Assembly (NCBI RefSeq): GCF_001898115.1
Contig: NZ_MKSQ01000013.1
Span: forward strand, 54,414-118,413
Reading direction: 5' to 3'
Source of the DNA: Allobosea sp. 67-29
GTDB taxonomy: Bacteria; Pseudomonadota; Alphaproteobacteria; Rhizobiales; Beijerinckiaceae
DNA length: 64,000 nucleotides
Positions 55,550 to 64,000 of the stretch are shown one piece after another (within the stretch, counting starts at the first letter, position 1; every line of letters begins with the position of its first letter). The notes beneath the pieces are model-generated. The model did not search any database. It was not told the DNA's origin and saw only the letters and a program-made list of their open reading frames with translations. The translations under genes were made by a program, and so were the position numbers.

Positions 55550-56529
55550 CCTCGCTTCTCGAAGTCTCGGACCTTGCTCGCGCATATCCGGTTGCGACGG
55601 AGGCAGGTGCACGCAGGCTCCTGCACGCTGTCGATGGTGTGAGCTTCTCGCTCGCCCGCGGCCGAACGCTTGGACTGGTCGGCGAATCCGGCTGCGGCAA
55701 ATCGACCACCGCGAAGCTCACGCTCGGCCTGTTGCCGGCCACGCGGGGGAGAGTCGCCTTCGAGGGCAGCGCTGTGACAGCCAGACGCGACAGCCGCTGG
55801 CGCGCGCTCCGCCGCCGGATGCAGATGGTGCATCAGGACCCGCTTGCCGCTCTCGACCGCCGTCTGCCCGTGGGGCAGCAGGTCGTCGAGCCGCTGACCA
55901 TCCATCGGCTCGAGGACGGCGAAAGGGCGCGGCGGCAGAAGGCGCTGGCACTGTTCGATGCCGTCGGCCTCAGGCCGGATCTGTTCGAGCGCTATCCGCA
56001 CGAGCTTTCGGGCGGGCAGCGCCAGCGCGTGGTGCTCGCCCGGGCCCTGGTGCTCGATCCGGTGCTGCTGGTCTGCGACGAACCGATCTCGGCGCTCGAT
56101 GTCTCGGTGGCAGCCCAGGTCATCAACCTCATGCAGGATCTACAGGCCAGTCTGGGCATGGGCTATCTGTTCATCAGCCACGATCTCAAGGTCGTCAGGC
56201 AGATCGCCGACGAGGTCGCGGTGATGTATCTCGGCCGCATCGTCGAGCAGGGGCGCCCCGACGCGCTGTTCCACAGCCCGATGCATCCCTACACCGAGGC
56301 GCTGGTCTCGGCGGTGCCGACGCCGTTGCGCGGCACCCAGGACCGCATCATCCTGAGGGGCGATCCGCCCAATCCGGTGGACCGGCCGCGTGGTTGCGCC
56401 TTCCATCCGCGTTGCCCGCGGGCGGTGGCGCGCTGCCGGGAAGAGGTGCCGCAACTGCAGCCGGTGGGCGATGGCCGTCTCGCCGCCTGCCATCTGGCCG
56501 CCGCCGCTCCGGCGACGACCGCCGCCTGA
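55546..56529 (+). CDS. ABC transporter ATP-binding protein, OppF/DppF type
   Basis: 327-aa second ATPase, from the ATG at 55546 that overlaps the OppD-like stop. Walker A GESGCGKST, Q-loop MVHQDPLAALDRR, signature ELSGGQRQRVVLA, Walker B LLVCDEPISALD, then the C-terminal HPYTEALVSAVP and GCAFHPRCPRAVARC. Pairs with OppD in the importer. The phosphodiesterase-type gene follows after 27 bp and is probably in the same operon. Confidence 0.92.
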   Translation: MTSLLEVSDLARAYPVATEAGARRLLHAVDGVSFSLARGRTLGLVGESGCGKSTTAKLTLGLLPATRGRVAFEGSAVTARRDSRWRALRRRMQMVHQDPLAALDRRLPVGQQVVEPLTIHRLEDGERARRQKALALFDAVGLRPDLFERYPHELSGGQRQRVVLARALVLDPVLLVCDEPISALDVSVAAQVINLMQDLQASLGMGYLFISHDLKVVRQIADEVAVMYLGRIVEQGRPDALFHSPMHPYTEALVSAVPTPLRGTQDRIILRGDPPNPVDRPRGCAFHPRCPRAVARCREEVPQLQPVGDGRLAACHLAAAAPATTAA

Positions 56530-56556
56530 CCGATTGCCTTGCTGACCGGGAACGAG

Positions 56557-58023
56557 ATGAGCACACCACCCCACCCCTCCGCCGACCGTGTCGTCATTGC
56601 GGTCTTCGACGGCCTGCGGCCGGACCTGGTCACCCCGGAGCTGACGCCGAACATCCTGCGGCTCGCCGCGCGCGGGACCTGGTTCCGCCAGGCGCGCAGC
56701 GTCTTCCCTTCGGTGACGCGCGTGGCGACGAGTTCGATCGCGGCGGGCGCGCCGCCGATCGTGCATGGCATCGTCGGCAACGCCTTCTATCATCGCGCGG
56801 CCATCGCCGATCGCATGTTCGATACCAGCGACGCCGCGCTCATCCGCCGTGCGGAGGCTCATCATGACGGCCGCCTGCTTGCCGCTGACACCTTCGGTGA
56901 CGTGCTGGCCCGCGCCGGCAAGCGGCTGGCCGTCGTGCACACCGGCTCGGCCGGCTCGGCGCATTTCATCAATCCGCGTGCTCGCGCCAACGGCCACTGG
57001 ACCTTTTCCATGCACGGCGCCGGAGCCACGCAGACGCCGGAAGCGGTCGCGCAGGCGACCGCGCGATTGGGGCCGTTGCCGGAGCGGGAGCTGCCGCGGC
57101 TGCAGGAGGTCGCCTATGGCGGCCGCGTGATGACGGAGCTCGTGCTGCCGGAACTGCAGCCGGAGGTCGCGCTGATCTGGTTCAACGAGCCGGATACCAC
57201 CTTCCACTATCGCGGGCTTGGATCGCCGGAGGCGACGGCGGGCTTGCGCGAGGCGGACAGGGCGTTCGGAGCCATTCTCGACTGGGTCGAGGCGCAGCCG
57301 GACTCCGAACGCATCACGGTTCTCGCAGCCTCGGACCACGGCCAGATCTCGACAGACTCGATTGAGCCGATGTTCGAGACGGCGCGGCAGGCCGGCTTCG
57401 ACCTCAGCGCCGCGAAGCTGATCGAGGACGCGGCCCTGGTCGCGACGGGCGGCATCAGCGGCGAGATTCGCCTGGCCGGCGGCGATCCCGCGGAGATCGC
57501 GCGCATTGCCGACTGGCTGATGCGGCAGCCGGCGGTCGGTCACCTCTTCTCGCGCGACCGCAACGGCATCGAGGGCGAGGTCCCCGGCACGCTCTCGCTC
57601 GCCCTGACGGGGACCGGCCACGCCGAACGCCAGCCGGAGCTGATGTTCATCCTGAAGTCGAGCCTTGCCGCCGATCGGTACGGCCTGCCCGGCCTCGGGG
57701 CGATGACGCCCGGCGACGTACCGCTCGGCGGTGGCATGCATGGCGGCATCAATCCCCACGAGCTCAACACCGTGCTGATCCTCGGTGGCGCCGAAGCCGG
57801 AACGGTTTCGCAGGAGCCCGCCGGCATCATCGACATCGGTCCGACCGTCCTCGGCCTGCTCGGTCTCGCGCCGGCGGCCAGCATGGTCGGCCGCAATCTC
57901 GCGCAGCCGGCACGGGAAGAGGCGCGCGTCACGCGGCATTCGGCTGGAGTGGGCGCCTTCACCCAGCACGTGGACGTCGTGGAGCAGGAGGGTCGCCGGT
58001 TCATTCTTGGCGGCGGGCAGTAG
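56557..58023 (+). CDS. Alkaline-phosphatase-superfamily phosphodiesterase/nucleotide pyrophosphatase
   Basis: 488 aa from the ATG at 56557. The fold is type I phosphodiesterase (PF01663-like): metal Asp in VIAVFDGLRPDLV, nucleophile Thr in FPSVTRVATSS, metal ligands in FNEPDTTFHYRG and ASDHGQIS, and a late His in GGGMHGGINPHELNTVL. No signal peptide, so it acts in the cytoplasm, presumably on an imported phosphodiester or pyrophosphate compound. Same operon as the two ATPases. Ends at a bidirectional terminator. Confidence 0.87.
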   Translation: MSTPPHPSADRVVIAVFDGLRPDLVTPELTPNILRLAARGTWFRQARSVFPSVTRVATSSIAAGAPPIVHGIVGNAFYHRAAIADRMFDTSDAALIRRAEAHHDGRLLAADTFGDVLARAGKRLAVVHTGSAGSAHFINPRARANGHWTFSMHGAGATQTPEAVAQATARLGPLPERELPRLQEVAYGGRVMTELVLPELQPEVALIWFNEPDTTFHYRGLGSPEATAGLREADRAFGAILDWVEAQPDSERITVLAASDHGQISTDSIEPMFETARQAGFDLSAAKLIEDAALVATGGISGEIRLAGGDPAEIARIADWLMRQPAVGHLFSRDRNGIEGEVPGTLSLALTGTGHAERQPELMFILKSSLAADRYGLPGLGAMTPGDVPLGGGMHGGINPHELNTVLILGGAEAGTVSQEPAGIIDIGPTVLGLLGLAPAASMVGRNLAQPAREEARVTRHSAGVGAFTQHVDVVEQEGRRFILGGGQ

Positions 58024-58046
58024 TCCCGGCGCTGCCGGAGAACGAG

Positions 58047-58071
58047 AAAGGGCGGCCACCGGCCGCCCTTT
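58047..58071. terminator. Bidirectional terminator
   Basis: AAAGGGCGGCC-ACC-GGCCGCCCTTT, a perfect 11-bp stem between the convergent phosphodiesterase and binding-protein genes. Confidence 0.85.
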
Positions 58072-58097
58072 GCATGTCCGCGCCCCGTGCCGGAGGC

Positions 58098-59660
58098 TCA
58101 GGCTTTGGCGAAGCTGAGATTGTCTGGTCGCAAATCCATGAAATAGAAGGTCGTCGGCCGCCAGCCGATCGACTTCTTGATCGCGTAGGCCTCGCTCGGC
58201 TGGTACAGGATCGTCGCCGGCGCCTCGTCCTCCCAGATGTCCAGCATCTCGGTGAACAGCGCCTTGCGCTTGGCGGGGTCGACCTCGGCCTCCATCGCCC
58301 TGCCAGCCTTGTTGAACGCTTCGGCCGACGTCCAGAACTTCGAGACCTGGGCCTCGCCGGCCGGCCCCCAGGCCACCCAGATCGCACCCAGCGGGTCGGG
58401 CAGGCGCGTCGAGTTCGACCAGTTGAAGATCTGCACGCCCGGCCCCCGCAACTGCGTGGAGTTTTCCACGACCTGAAGCGACGCGTTGATGCCGACCGCC
58501 TTCCACTGCTCGATCAGGATCTGCCCCGCCTCCAGCGCGTTGGTGTAGTAGTTGGCCTGCGTCCGGTAGACGATCGGCTCGCCCTTGTAGCCGGCGTCCT
58601 TGAGAAGCGCCCTTGCCTTGGCGGGATCGTAGGGCAGCTTGCGGCCTTCGACGAACATCTGGCCGTATTCGGGGAAATTGTGGCTTGCCGGCACCCGGGC
58701 GGTTCCCTGCCAGAGCGTGTCGACGAGCTTCTGACGGTCGATCGCGTAGCAGAGCGCCTGCCGGACGCGCTTGTCCGCAAGGACCTTGTCCTGCTCGTTG
58801 AAGGCGAGGACATGGACGTTGGCCAGCACGACCGAGCGCACGTCGATGTCCTTGTAGCCGGCGATCACGCCGGTCTGGTCGGGCGGGACATTGGTGATGA
58901 GATCATAGTCGCCGGCAACGAGGCCGGCGACGCGGGCGGCAAGCTCGGGCACGCGCTTGAAGGTGACGCGCTTCGCGGTGGGCCTGCCCATGAAGTAGTC
59001 GTCGAAGCCTTCCAGCACCGTAGCGTCGGCAGCCGAATGCGAGACCACGCGATAGGGGCCGGTCGCGACGGGCTTGCGCGAATAGGCCTCGAAACCCATG
59101 GCTTCGTAGGCGCGCTTGTTGACGATCCAGGCGCACCAGGAGGCGAGGCGCTGCTCCAGCAGCACATCGGCGACCTTGGTCCTGAAACGGACGCTGTAGC
59201 GGTCGATCGGCTCGACCCCGGCGAGGATGCCGAAATAGGGCCTTCCGCCCGGAATCTGCGGCTTGTCGCCCCAGAGCCGGCCCTCGCGGAAGGTGTAGGC
59301 CACGTCCTCCGAGGTCAGCTCGTCGCCATTGTGGAACTTGACGCCCTGGCGCAGCGTGACGACCAGTTCCTGCGGGGAAACACGCTCCCATTTCGTGGCG
59401 AGATGCGGCTTCAGCTCCGAGCCGCCGCCATCCGGCGCGCCCAGGAAGTCGCGGCGGATCAGCGTGTCGAAGATCGAGTAGGTGACGCGCGTGCCGACGT
59501 TGGAGAGCTCGCGGGCCGGTTCGAGCGTGGCCGGCAGGTCGGCGACGGCGATGGTGAAGTTCGGCAGGGTTTCGCCGGCGGCGAAGGCCAGCGGCGTGCC
59601 GAGCAGAACCGGGGCGACGGCCGCACCTTCGAGGAAACGGCGGCGGGAAATCGTCATCAT
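58098..59660 (-). CDS. ABC transporter substrate-binding protein (SBP family 5)
   Basis: 520-aa periplasmic binding protein with a Tat-type signal (SRRRFLEGAAVAPVLLG, residues 5-21). Family 5 pattern: DLPATLEPARELSNVGTRVTYSIFDTL, GVKFHNGDELTSEDVAYTF, ADKRVRQALCYAIDRQKLVD. Family 5 binds peptides, nickel, haem, opines and sugar phosphodiesters, so the ligand is not fixed. Its permeases lie upstream on the same strand; the GDPD gene is in between. The ATPases are on the other strand. Confidence 0.9.
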   Translation of the reverse strand: MMTISRRRFLEGAAVAPVLLGTPLAFAAGETLPNFTIAVADLPATLEPARELSNVGTRVTYSIFDTLIRRDFLGAPDGGGSELKPHLATKWERVSPQELVVTLRQGVKFHNGDELTSEDVAYTFREGRLWGDKPQIPGGRPYFGILAGVEPIDRYSVRFRTKVADVLLEQRLASWCAWIVNKRAYEAMGFEAYSRKPVATGPYRVVSHSAADATVLEGFDDYFMGRPTAKRVTFKRVPELAARVAGLVAGDYDLITNVPPDQTGVIAGYKDIDVRSVVLANVHVLAFNEQDKVLADKRVRQALCYAIDRQKLVDTLWQGTARVPASHNFPEYGQMFVEGRKLPYDPAKARALLKDAGYKGEPIVYRTQANYYTNALEAGQILIEQWKAVGINASLQVVENSTQLRGPGVQIFNWSNSTRLPDPLGAIWVAWGPAGEAQVSKFWTSAEAFNKAGRAMEAEVDPAKRKALFTEMLDIWEDEAPATILYQPSEAYAIKKSIGWRPTTFYFMDLRPDNLSFAKA

Positions 59661-59729
59661 GGGCCTTCTCGCGTCGAGCTGGAGGCGGCGAACCGGATCG
59701 CGCGGAAACGCCGATCCGCCTGCCTTGCC

Positions 59730-60494
59730 TCAACTTGGCGACAGGGCCGTGACAGCCCGTGCGGCGATGAGCAGGCGAGGGTCGTCGAGCATCACCGCAT
59801 CCGGCTGCAGCGCGAAAATCCGGCGGATGCCCTCGGCATCCACGCGGCCGACGGGGAAGGGCGGATAGCCGGGCAGGGCGACCGAGCGCGGCTGGCCGGT
59901 CATGATCACCGAGCGCATGCCTGCGGCCCGGATGGCGGCGATCCGTGCCTCGTCCGCATCGGCCTGCCACAGCCGGAACCAGCTCGCGCCCGCTGCCTTC
60001 GCTTCCGCGATCGCATCCGGATCGGCCGCAAACGCCAGCAGCGCGATATCGGGCGAGAGCTGGCGCGCCGCCGCCAGGAGAGCGGGGTCGCGCAGCCCCA
60101 GCACGCCGCGCCGCAGCGAGTCCCCCGCAGCAAGGGCGGCGATGATCGGCGGCAGGATCGCCGGATCGAGCAGCTTGACGTCGAGCAGCAGGCCGAGCGG
60201 CGCAGAGGCGGCGACCGCCTCGTCCAGCGTCAGCAGGCCTGGCAACAGCGCCGCCAAGGTGGCGAGATCGCTGTCCGCTACGTGCCGGGAGTCTCCTGCA
60301 ATCCGGTGCAGATCGGCATCGTGCAGGCAGACCAGATGGCCATCGCGGGTCAGCCGCAGATCGGTCTCGATCATCTCCGCGCCTGCCGCCGATGCTGCGC
60401 GAAAGGCTTCGGCCGTGTTCTCCGCCGCGAGCAGGGCGCCGCCGCGATGCGCGATGGCAAGAGGACGGGGTGCGCCGGGGTCGACGGTCAGCAT
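59730..60494 (-). CDS. Glycerophosphodiester phosphodiesterase family protein
   Basis: 254 aa from the ATG at 60494, which immediately follows the permease stop (60497). GDPD motifs: AIAHRGGALLAAENTAEAF (HR and E/N metal site), GAEMIETDLRLTRDGHLVCLHDADLHR (ExD and HD). The later IEIK-type motif is LLLDVKLLDP, with Asp for Glu. No signal peptide. It should cleave glycerophosphodiesters or related sugar phosphodiesters once imported. Agrocinopine phosphodiesterase (AccF) belongs to this family. Confidence 0.9.
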   Translation of the reverse strand: MLTVDPGAPRPLAIAHRGGALLAAENTAEAFRAASAAGAEMIETDLRLTRDGHLVCLHDADLHRIAGDSRHVADSDLATLAALLPGLLTLDEAVAASAPLGLLLDVKLLDPAILPPIIAALAAGDSLRRGVLGLRDPALLAAARQLSPDIALLAFAADPDAIAEAKAAGASWFRLWQADADEARIAAIRAAGMRSVIMTGQPRSVALPGYPPFPVGRVDAEGIRRIFALQPDAVMLDDPRLLIAARAVTALSPS

Positions 60495-60496
60495 CG

Positions 60497-61378
60497 TCAG
60501 TGCCGTTCGCTGGTCGGGTCGAAGCGGTCGCGCAGCCAGTCTCCGAACAGGCTCATCGACAGGGTCGTCAGGAAGATCGCGAGGCCCGGGAAGACCGCGA
60601 TCCACCAGGCGTTCAGCAGGTAGCGCCGCCCTTCGCCCAGCATCAGGCCGAGCGACGTTCCAGGTGGCTGGACGCCGAGGCCGAGAAAGGACAGCGAGGT
60701 CTCGAGCAGGATCGTGCCGGGGAAGTTCAGCGTCGCCTGGACCACGAGCGCCGCCGCGATATTCGGCAGCAGATGGCGCAGGACGACCCGCGCGGGCTTC
60801 GCCCCGAGGGCTTCGATGGCATTGATGTAGTCGCTCTCCTGCTCGGAGACGACGAGCCCGCGCGCCAGCCGCGTATAGCGATCCCAGCCGTCGATGCTCA
60901 CCAGGATGATGAACAGCACGATGTTGTTGCCGAAGAAGGCGAGCATCGTCAGTGCCAGGAACAGCGCGGGGATCGCCGCCTGCGCATCGGCCAGCATCAT
61001 GATCGCCTGGTCGACAAAGCCGCGCAGGCGCGCCGCCACGAAACCGAGAAAGGTGCCGACCACCGCGCCGATCAGCGTCCCCATCACCGCGATCAGGATC
61101 GAGCTGCGCACGGCGAAGATCATCCGGCTCAGGATGTCGCGGCCGAGTTGGTCCGTGCCGAGCCAGTACGTGGTGCCGCCAGCTTCGGTCATCGGCGGCT
61201 TCAGACGGGCGGCGAGGTTCTGCGCCGTATAAGGCAGCGGCGCCAGCCAGTCGGCCAGCAGCGCCACGAGCACGACCAGCACAAGGAAGCCGGCCGAGAG
61301 TGCCACCACCGGCGACATCGCGTTCCTGCGCAGGCGGCCGGGCGTCGGCGAGGCGTTGGGCAGATCGATGGCAGTCAT
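60497..61378 (-). CDS. ABC transporter permease, DppC type
   Basis: 293 aa from the ATG at 61378, which overlaps the DppB-like stop (ATGA). DppC features: WLGTDQLGRDILSRMIFAVRSSI, an EAA loop DYINAIEALGAKPARVVLRHLLPN, and ETSLSFLGLGVQPPGTSLGLML. Six helices. The 629-aa track ORF merges it with an upstream shadow. Part of the minus-strand half of the importer. Confidence 0.92.
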   Translation of the reverse strand: MTAIDLPNASPTPGRLRRNAMSPVVALSAGFLVLVVLVALLADWLAPLPYTAQNLAARLKPPMTEAGGTTYWLGTDQLGRDILSRMIFAVRSSILIAVMGTLIGAVVGTFLGFVAARLRGFVDQAIMMLADAQAAIPALFLALTMLAFFGNNIVLFIILVSIDGWDRYTRLARGLVVSEQESDYINAIEALGAKPARVVLRHLLPNIAAALVVQATLNFPGTILLETSLSFLGLGVQPPGTSLGLMLGEGRRYLLNAWWIAVFPGLAIFLTTLSMSLFGDWLRDRFDPTSERH

Positions 61379-62319
61379 CACGCCGGTCTGCCGATGGCGC
61401 GCGAGAAGCCGCCGAGCCGGGGATCGATCAGGATGTGCACGATGTCGACCAGCAGGTTGGCTCCGACCATGATGACGGTGACCGTGAAGATCACCGCCTG
61501 GACCACGGCCAGATCTCGGGTCGAGACCGAGTCGACCAGCAGCCGCCCGATGCCCGGCCAGGCGAAGATGGTCTCCACCACGGCGCTGCCGGCGAGGATG
61601 TGGCCGATCTCGATGCCGATGAACATCAGCAGCGGCACGGCCGCATTGGGCAGGGCATGCCGGATGATCACGGCCAGCGGCATCACGCCGCGTCCGCGCG
61701 CGGCCCGGATGTAGGGCTTGCCGAGCACCTCCAGCGTCGCGGTCCTGGCGAAGCGGGCCAGGCGCCCGGCGAGAGGCAGGCCGAGGGTGACCACCGGCAG
61801 GATGAGATGCCGGACGCTCTCGGAGCCGGCCGAAGGCAGCACGCGCAGCTTCAGGGCGAAGAGCAGGATCAGCAGGATGCCGAGGAAGAAGACCGGGATG
61901 GCATATCCGAAGACCGCGACGGCCATGGCCAGCCGGTCCGTCGTGCGGTTGTGACGGAGCGCGGCGAGCATCCCGAGCGGCAGGCCGATCAGCAGCGCGA
62001 GCATCAGGGCTGAGGAACCCAGCAGCAAGGTCTTCGGCAGCGCCTCCGTCACGGCGGCGAAGGCGGGCCGGTCGTCGGCGAAGGACAGGCCGAAATCCCC
62101 CCTGACGGCACTGGCGACGTAGCGCAGGTACTGAGCCGCCAGCGGCTGATCGAGGCCCCATAATTCGCGATAGGAGGCGCGCACATCCGGCGGGGTATCG
62201 ACCGGCAGCATGATGTCGGCGGGGTCGCCAGCCAGGCGCAGCGCGACGAACACGGCCGAGACGCAGATCGTCACCGTCAGGAGCGCGCGAGAGAGGCGAA
62301 GAAGGACGAAGCGGAGCAT
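61378..62319 (-). CDS. ABC transporter permease, DppB type
   Basis: 313 aa from the ATG at 62319 (MLRFVLLRLSRALLTV), the usual DppB start; the track uses an earlier GTG at 62367. Conserved: LRLAGDPADIMLP, RGDFGLSFADDRP, EAA loop PYIRAARGRGVMPLAVIIRHALPNA and VETIFAWPGIGRLLVDSV. Pairs with the DppC-type protein to form the membrane channel. First gene of the minus-strand operon (permeases, GDPD, binding protein). Confidence 0.9.
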   Translation of the reverse strand: MLRFVLLRLSRALLTVTICVSAVFVALRLAGDPADIMLPVDTPPDVRASYRELWGLDQPLAAQYLRYVASAVRGDFGLSFADDRPAFAAVTEALPKTLLLGSSALMLALLIGLPLGMLAALRHNRTTDRLAMAVAVFGYAIPVFFLGILLILLFALKLRVLPSAGSESVRHLILPVVTLGLPLAGRLARFARTATLEVLGKPYIRAARGRGVMPLAVIIRHALPNAAVPLLMFIGIEIGHILAGSAVVETIFAWPGIGRLLVDSVSTRDLAVVQAVIFTVTVIMVGANLLVDIVHILIDPRLGGFSRAIGRPA

Positions 62320-62453
62320 GCGAAATCGAGGTGACGGGCCGAGCGGCGGTTCTGCAGCGCGGTTCACGACAGGCTGATGACGACACGCCCGTGCTGCGCC
62401 TTTGGGCCCGCTCGCGATCGTATCCTTTACACTTGCGAAGCGCGGGGGCGGCC

Positions 62454-63314
62454 CTAGGCGAAGCGCTTGGCGCCGGCGACGCTGAGCACCACGACGCCGG
62501 TCGCTGCGATCATGCTCCAGGCGATCGGCTCGTGCAGTACCAGCCCTGCCAGGAGCAGCCCGAGAAAGGGTTGCAGGAGCTGAAGCTGGCCCACGCCCGC
62601 AATGCCGCCCAGCGCCAGCCCGCGATACCAGAAGACGAAGCCGACCAGCATGCTGAACACCGAGACGTAGCCGAGCCCGAGCCAGGCGGGCAGCCCGATG
62701 CCGTTCCAGGACGCTGGCAGGAAGGCCAGCGCGATCGATGCGCTCGCCGGCAGGGACAAGAGCAGTGCCCAGGAGATCACCTGCCAGCCTCCGAGCCGGC
62801 GCGACAGCGTGGCGCCCTCCGCATAGCCGAGGCCGCAGAGCAGGACGGCTGCGACCATCAGCAGGTCGCCCGCAAGAGAGCTGCCCTCGCTATGCAGCAG
62901 CGCGAAGCCCGCGACCGTGGCGCTGCCGAGGACCGAGAACAGCCAGAAGGCCGGCTTGGGATTTTCGCCGCCGCGCAGCACGCCGAAGATGGCGGTCGCC
63001 AGTGGCAACAGCCCGATGAACACGATCGAGCGCGCCGCGGTGACATGCTGCAGCGCCAGGGCGGTCAACAGTGGAAAGCCCAGGACGACGCCGATCGCGA
63101 CGACGAAAAGGGAGAGCAGATCGGTCCGGGCGGGCATCTTCTGGCGCAGCAGCGCCAGGAACAATCCTCCGAGAGCGGCGGCGATGACGGCGCGGGCGGA
63201 TGTCAGGAACAGTGGCGAGAAGCCGGCGACGGCCACGCGCGTCGCCGGCAGCGAGCCGCTGAAGATCATCACGCCGAGCAGCCCGCTGCCCCAACCCTTG
63301 CCGGCAATCGTCAT
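62454..63314 (-). CDS. EamA family transporter (DMT superfamily)
   Basis: 286 aa from the ATG at 63314; the track's longer ORF overlaps the divergent regulator. Ten predicted helices in two EamA repeats (GVMIFSGSLPATRVAVAGFSPLFLTSARAVIAA and AGDLLMVAAVLLCGLGYAEGATLSRRLGG). Members export metabolites such as amino acids or cysteine derivatives. Divergent from a MocR regulator, a common arrangement in which the regulator controls the exporter. Confidence 0.88.
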   Translation of the reverse strand: MTIAGKGWGSGLLGVMIFSGSLPATRVAVAGFSPLFLTSARAVIAAALGGLFLALLRQKMPARTDLLSLFVVAIGVVLGFPLLTALALQHVTAARSIVFIGLLPLATAIFGVLRGGENPKPAFWLFSVLGSATVAGFALLHSEGSSLAGDLLMVAAVLLCGLGYAEGATLSRRLGGWQVISWALLLSLPASASIALAFLPASWNGIGLPAWLGLGYVSVFSMLVGFVFWYRGLALGGIAGVGQLQLLQPFLGLLLAGLVLHEPIAWSMIAATGVVVLSVAGAKRFA

Positions 63315-63391
63315 CCCGCCTCGCTTTCGGCAAAAGGACCTAGACCTATCGCCGCCATGGTGACAGGAACGGATGGATACAATCCGGAAGA

Positions 63392-63419
63392 ACTGTGCTG
63401 GTATCATTGCCAGTACGGT
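63392..63419. promoter_or_regulatory. Possible MocR binding site between EamA and mocR genes
   Basis: CTGG-TATCATTG-CCAG is an inverted repeat (63398-63413) inside a looser palindrome ACTG...ACGGT. It lies 7-34 bases before the regulator ATG. Weak evidence; MocR sites are often direct repeats. Confidence 0.3.
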
Positions 63420-63425
63420 GGGGTA

Positions 63426-64000
63426 ATGATGGACAGCCGCCACGAGACGCGCACCGAAGCGGTGATGCGTGCGATCCGCGAAAGGGTGGCTGCGCGCCAG
63501 CTCGCGCCCGGCGACCGGCTGCCGTCCATTCGTCGCTGCGCCGCGGCGATGAAGGTTTCGCCTTCGACCGTGGTCGAAGCCTATGATCGGCTTGCGGCGG
63601 AAGGGCTCGTCCGCGCCCGGCCCGGCTCCGGCTTCTACCTGACCGGGCATGGCCTGCCGCCGCTCAGCCTCGCGCCGCCGGCCTCGGCGCGGGCCGTCGA
63701 TCCCTTCTGGGTCTCGCGCCAGTCGCTCGATGCAGAAGCGGATACGCTCAAGCCCGGCTGCGGCTGGCTGCCGGCCAGCTGGATGCCGAACGAGGCGTTG
63801 CGGCGCGGCTTGAGGAATCTGGCGCGAGGCGATGCCGTGGCTCTGACCGACTACGGCAGCACGCGCGGCTCGCTGCCCTTGCGGCGGCTCCTGCTCGGCC
63901 GCTTTGCCGAGGAGGGATTGCGGCTGACGCCCGAGCAATTGCTGCTGACCAGTTCCGGGACGCAGGCCATCGATCTCGTCTGCCGCCTTGCCGCCTTCTG
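63426..64000 (+). CDS. MocR family PLP-dependent transcriptional regulator (partial, runs off window)
   Basis: Missing from the ORF track because it has no stop before the window end. From the ATG at 63426 (or 63429) it reads MMDSRHETRTEAVMRAIRER, then a GntR winged helix (APGDRLPSIRRCAAAMKVSPSTVVEAYDRL, GLVRARPGSGFYL), then an aminotransferase-like domain starting with FWVSRQSLDAEA and LLTSSGTQAIDLVCRL. At least 191 codons are present; the PLP lysine lies beyond the window. Divergent from the EamA gene. Confidence 0.88.
   Translation, partial: MMDSRHETRTEAVMRAIRERVAARQLAPGDRLPSIRRCAAAMKVSPSTVVEAYDRLAAEGLVRARPGSGFYLTGHGLPPLSLAPPASARAVDPFWVSRQSLDAEADTLKPGCGWLPASWMPNEALRRGLRNLARGDAVALTDYGSTRGSLPLRRLLLGRFAEEGLRLTPEQLLLTSSGTQAIDLVCRLAAF

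Noticed and set aside
58074-60623. 849-aa plus-strand ORF opposite the binding-protein and GDPD genes
   Set aside because: Shadow ORF covering several confirmed minus-strand genes.
1-64000. CRISPR arrays, insertion sequences, prophage or integrative element
   Set aside because: No regularly spaced direct repeats, transposase, integrase or phage genes were seen, and the single tRNA gene is not followed by a duplicated 3' end.

Overview
The window is a GC-rich chromosomal segment of an alphaproteobacterium, most likely of the order Hyphomicrobiales. The evidence is gene order (ptsP-prfA-prmC-DUF4167-clpB), Rhizobiales-type families (DUF4167, DUF6295, DUF2293, split ChrA) and frequent GTG/TTG starts. 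A Bosea-like organism is my best guess, but genus cannot be fixed from this sequence alone. I see no prophage, insertion sequence, CRISPR array or rRNA. There is one tRNA (Thr, CGT anticodon). The content is mostly metabolic and housekeeping genes interspersed with transporters and regulators.

Layout. 1-1.8 kb: kdsB and pheA (LPS Kdo activation, phenylalanine synthesis). 1.9-5.7 kb: DUF6295, a dienelactone-hydrolase-type enzyme, an amidase with its AtzH-like partner, and nudC. 5.8-10.5 kb: distal valine catabolism (mmsB, isobutyryl-CoA dehydrogenase, mmsA) with a divergent LysR regulator. 10.5-14.7 kb: a PleD-like diguanylate cyclase and an iron/thiamine-type ABC importer lacking an ATPase. 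14.9-18.6 kb: transaldolase-SDR, HdeD-like, YceI and cytochrome b561. 19.2-27.4 kb: a lysine/2-aminoadipate/glutarate degradation group (TPP enzyme, glutarate-type CoA-transferase, gcdH, antiquitin-type ALDH) with a divergent LysR and a FAD oxidoreductase. 27.5-32.7 kb: DinB, membrane proteins, LysE exporter, two-part chromate transporter, M20 peptidase, and a TetR regulator with a divergent small membrane protein. 32.7-37.2 kb: trehalose block (GH15, otsB, divergent otsA). 37.4-47.5 kb: ptsP, prfA, a small secreted protein, prmC, DUF4167, MOSC, DUF2293 and clpB. 47.5-52.6 kb: metXW, chorismate mutase-hisC-tyrA and tRNA-Thr. 52.8-62.3 kb: an M20 amidohydrolase and an Opp/Dpp-type ABC importer split into two convergent halves, each carrying a phosphodiesterase-type enzyme. 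62.4-64 kb: an EamA exporter with a divergent MocR regulator that runs off the window.

Most notable signals: (i) the split Opp-type importer combined with a GDPD-family and an alkaline-phosphatase-superfamily phosphodiesterase, similar in composition to agrocinopine catabolic loci; (ii) a TPP-dependent acetolactate-synthase-like enzyme overlapping a glutarate-type CoA-transferase in a lysine degradation group; (iii) at least four intergenic palindromic repeats sharing CGTCAT...ATGACG ends; (iv) twin TetR operator copies (AAACGGnnCGTTT); (v) a GGAAA-N17-CGTT general-stress-type promoter before otsA; (vi) a chorismate mutase with a C-terminal domain that looks like a degenerate prephenate dehydratase. 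Function calls rest on recognised motifs and family resemblance by eye; no database search was run.
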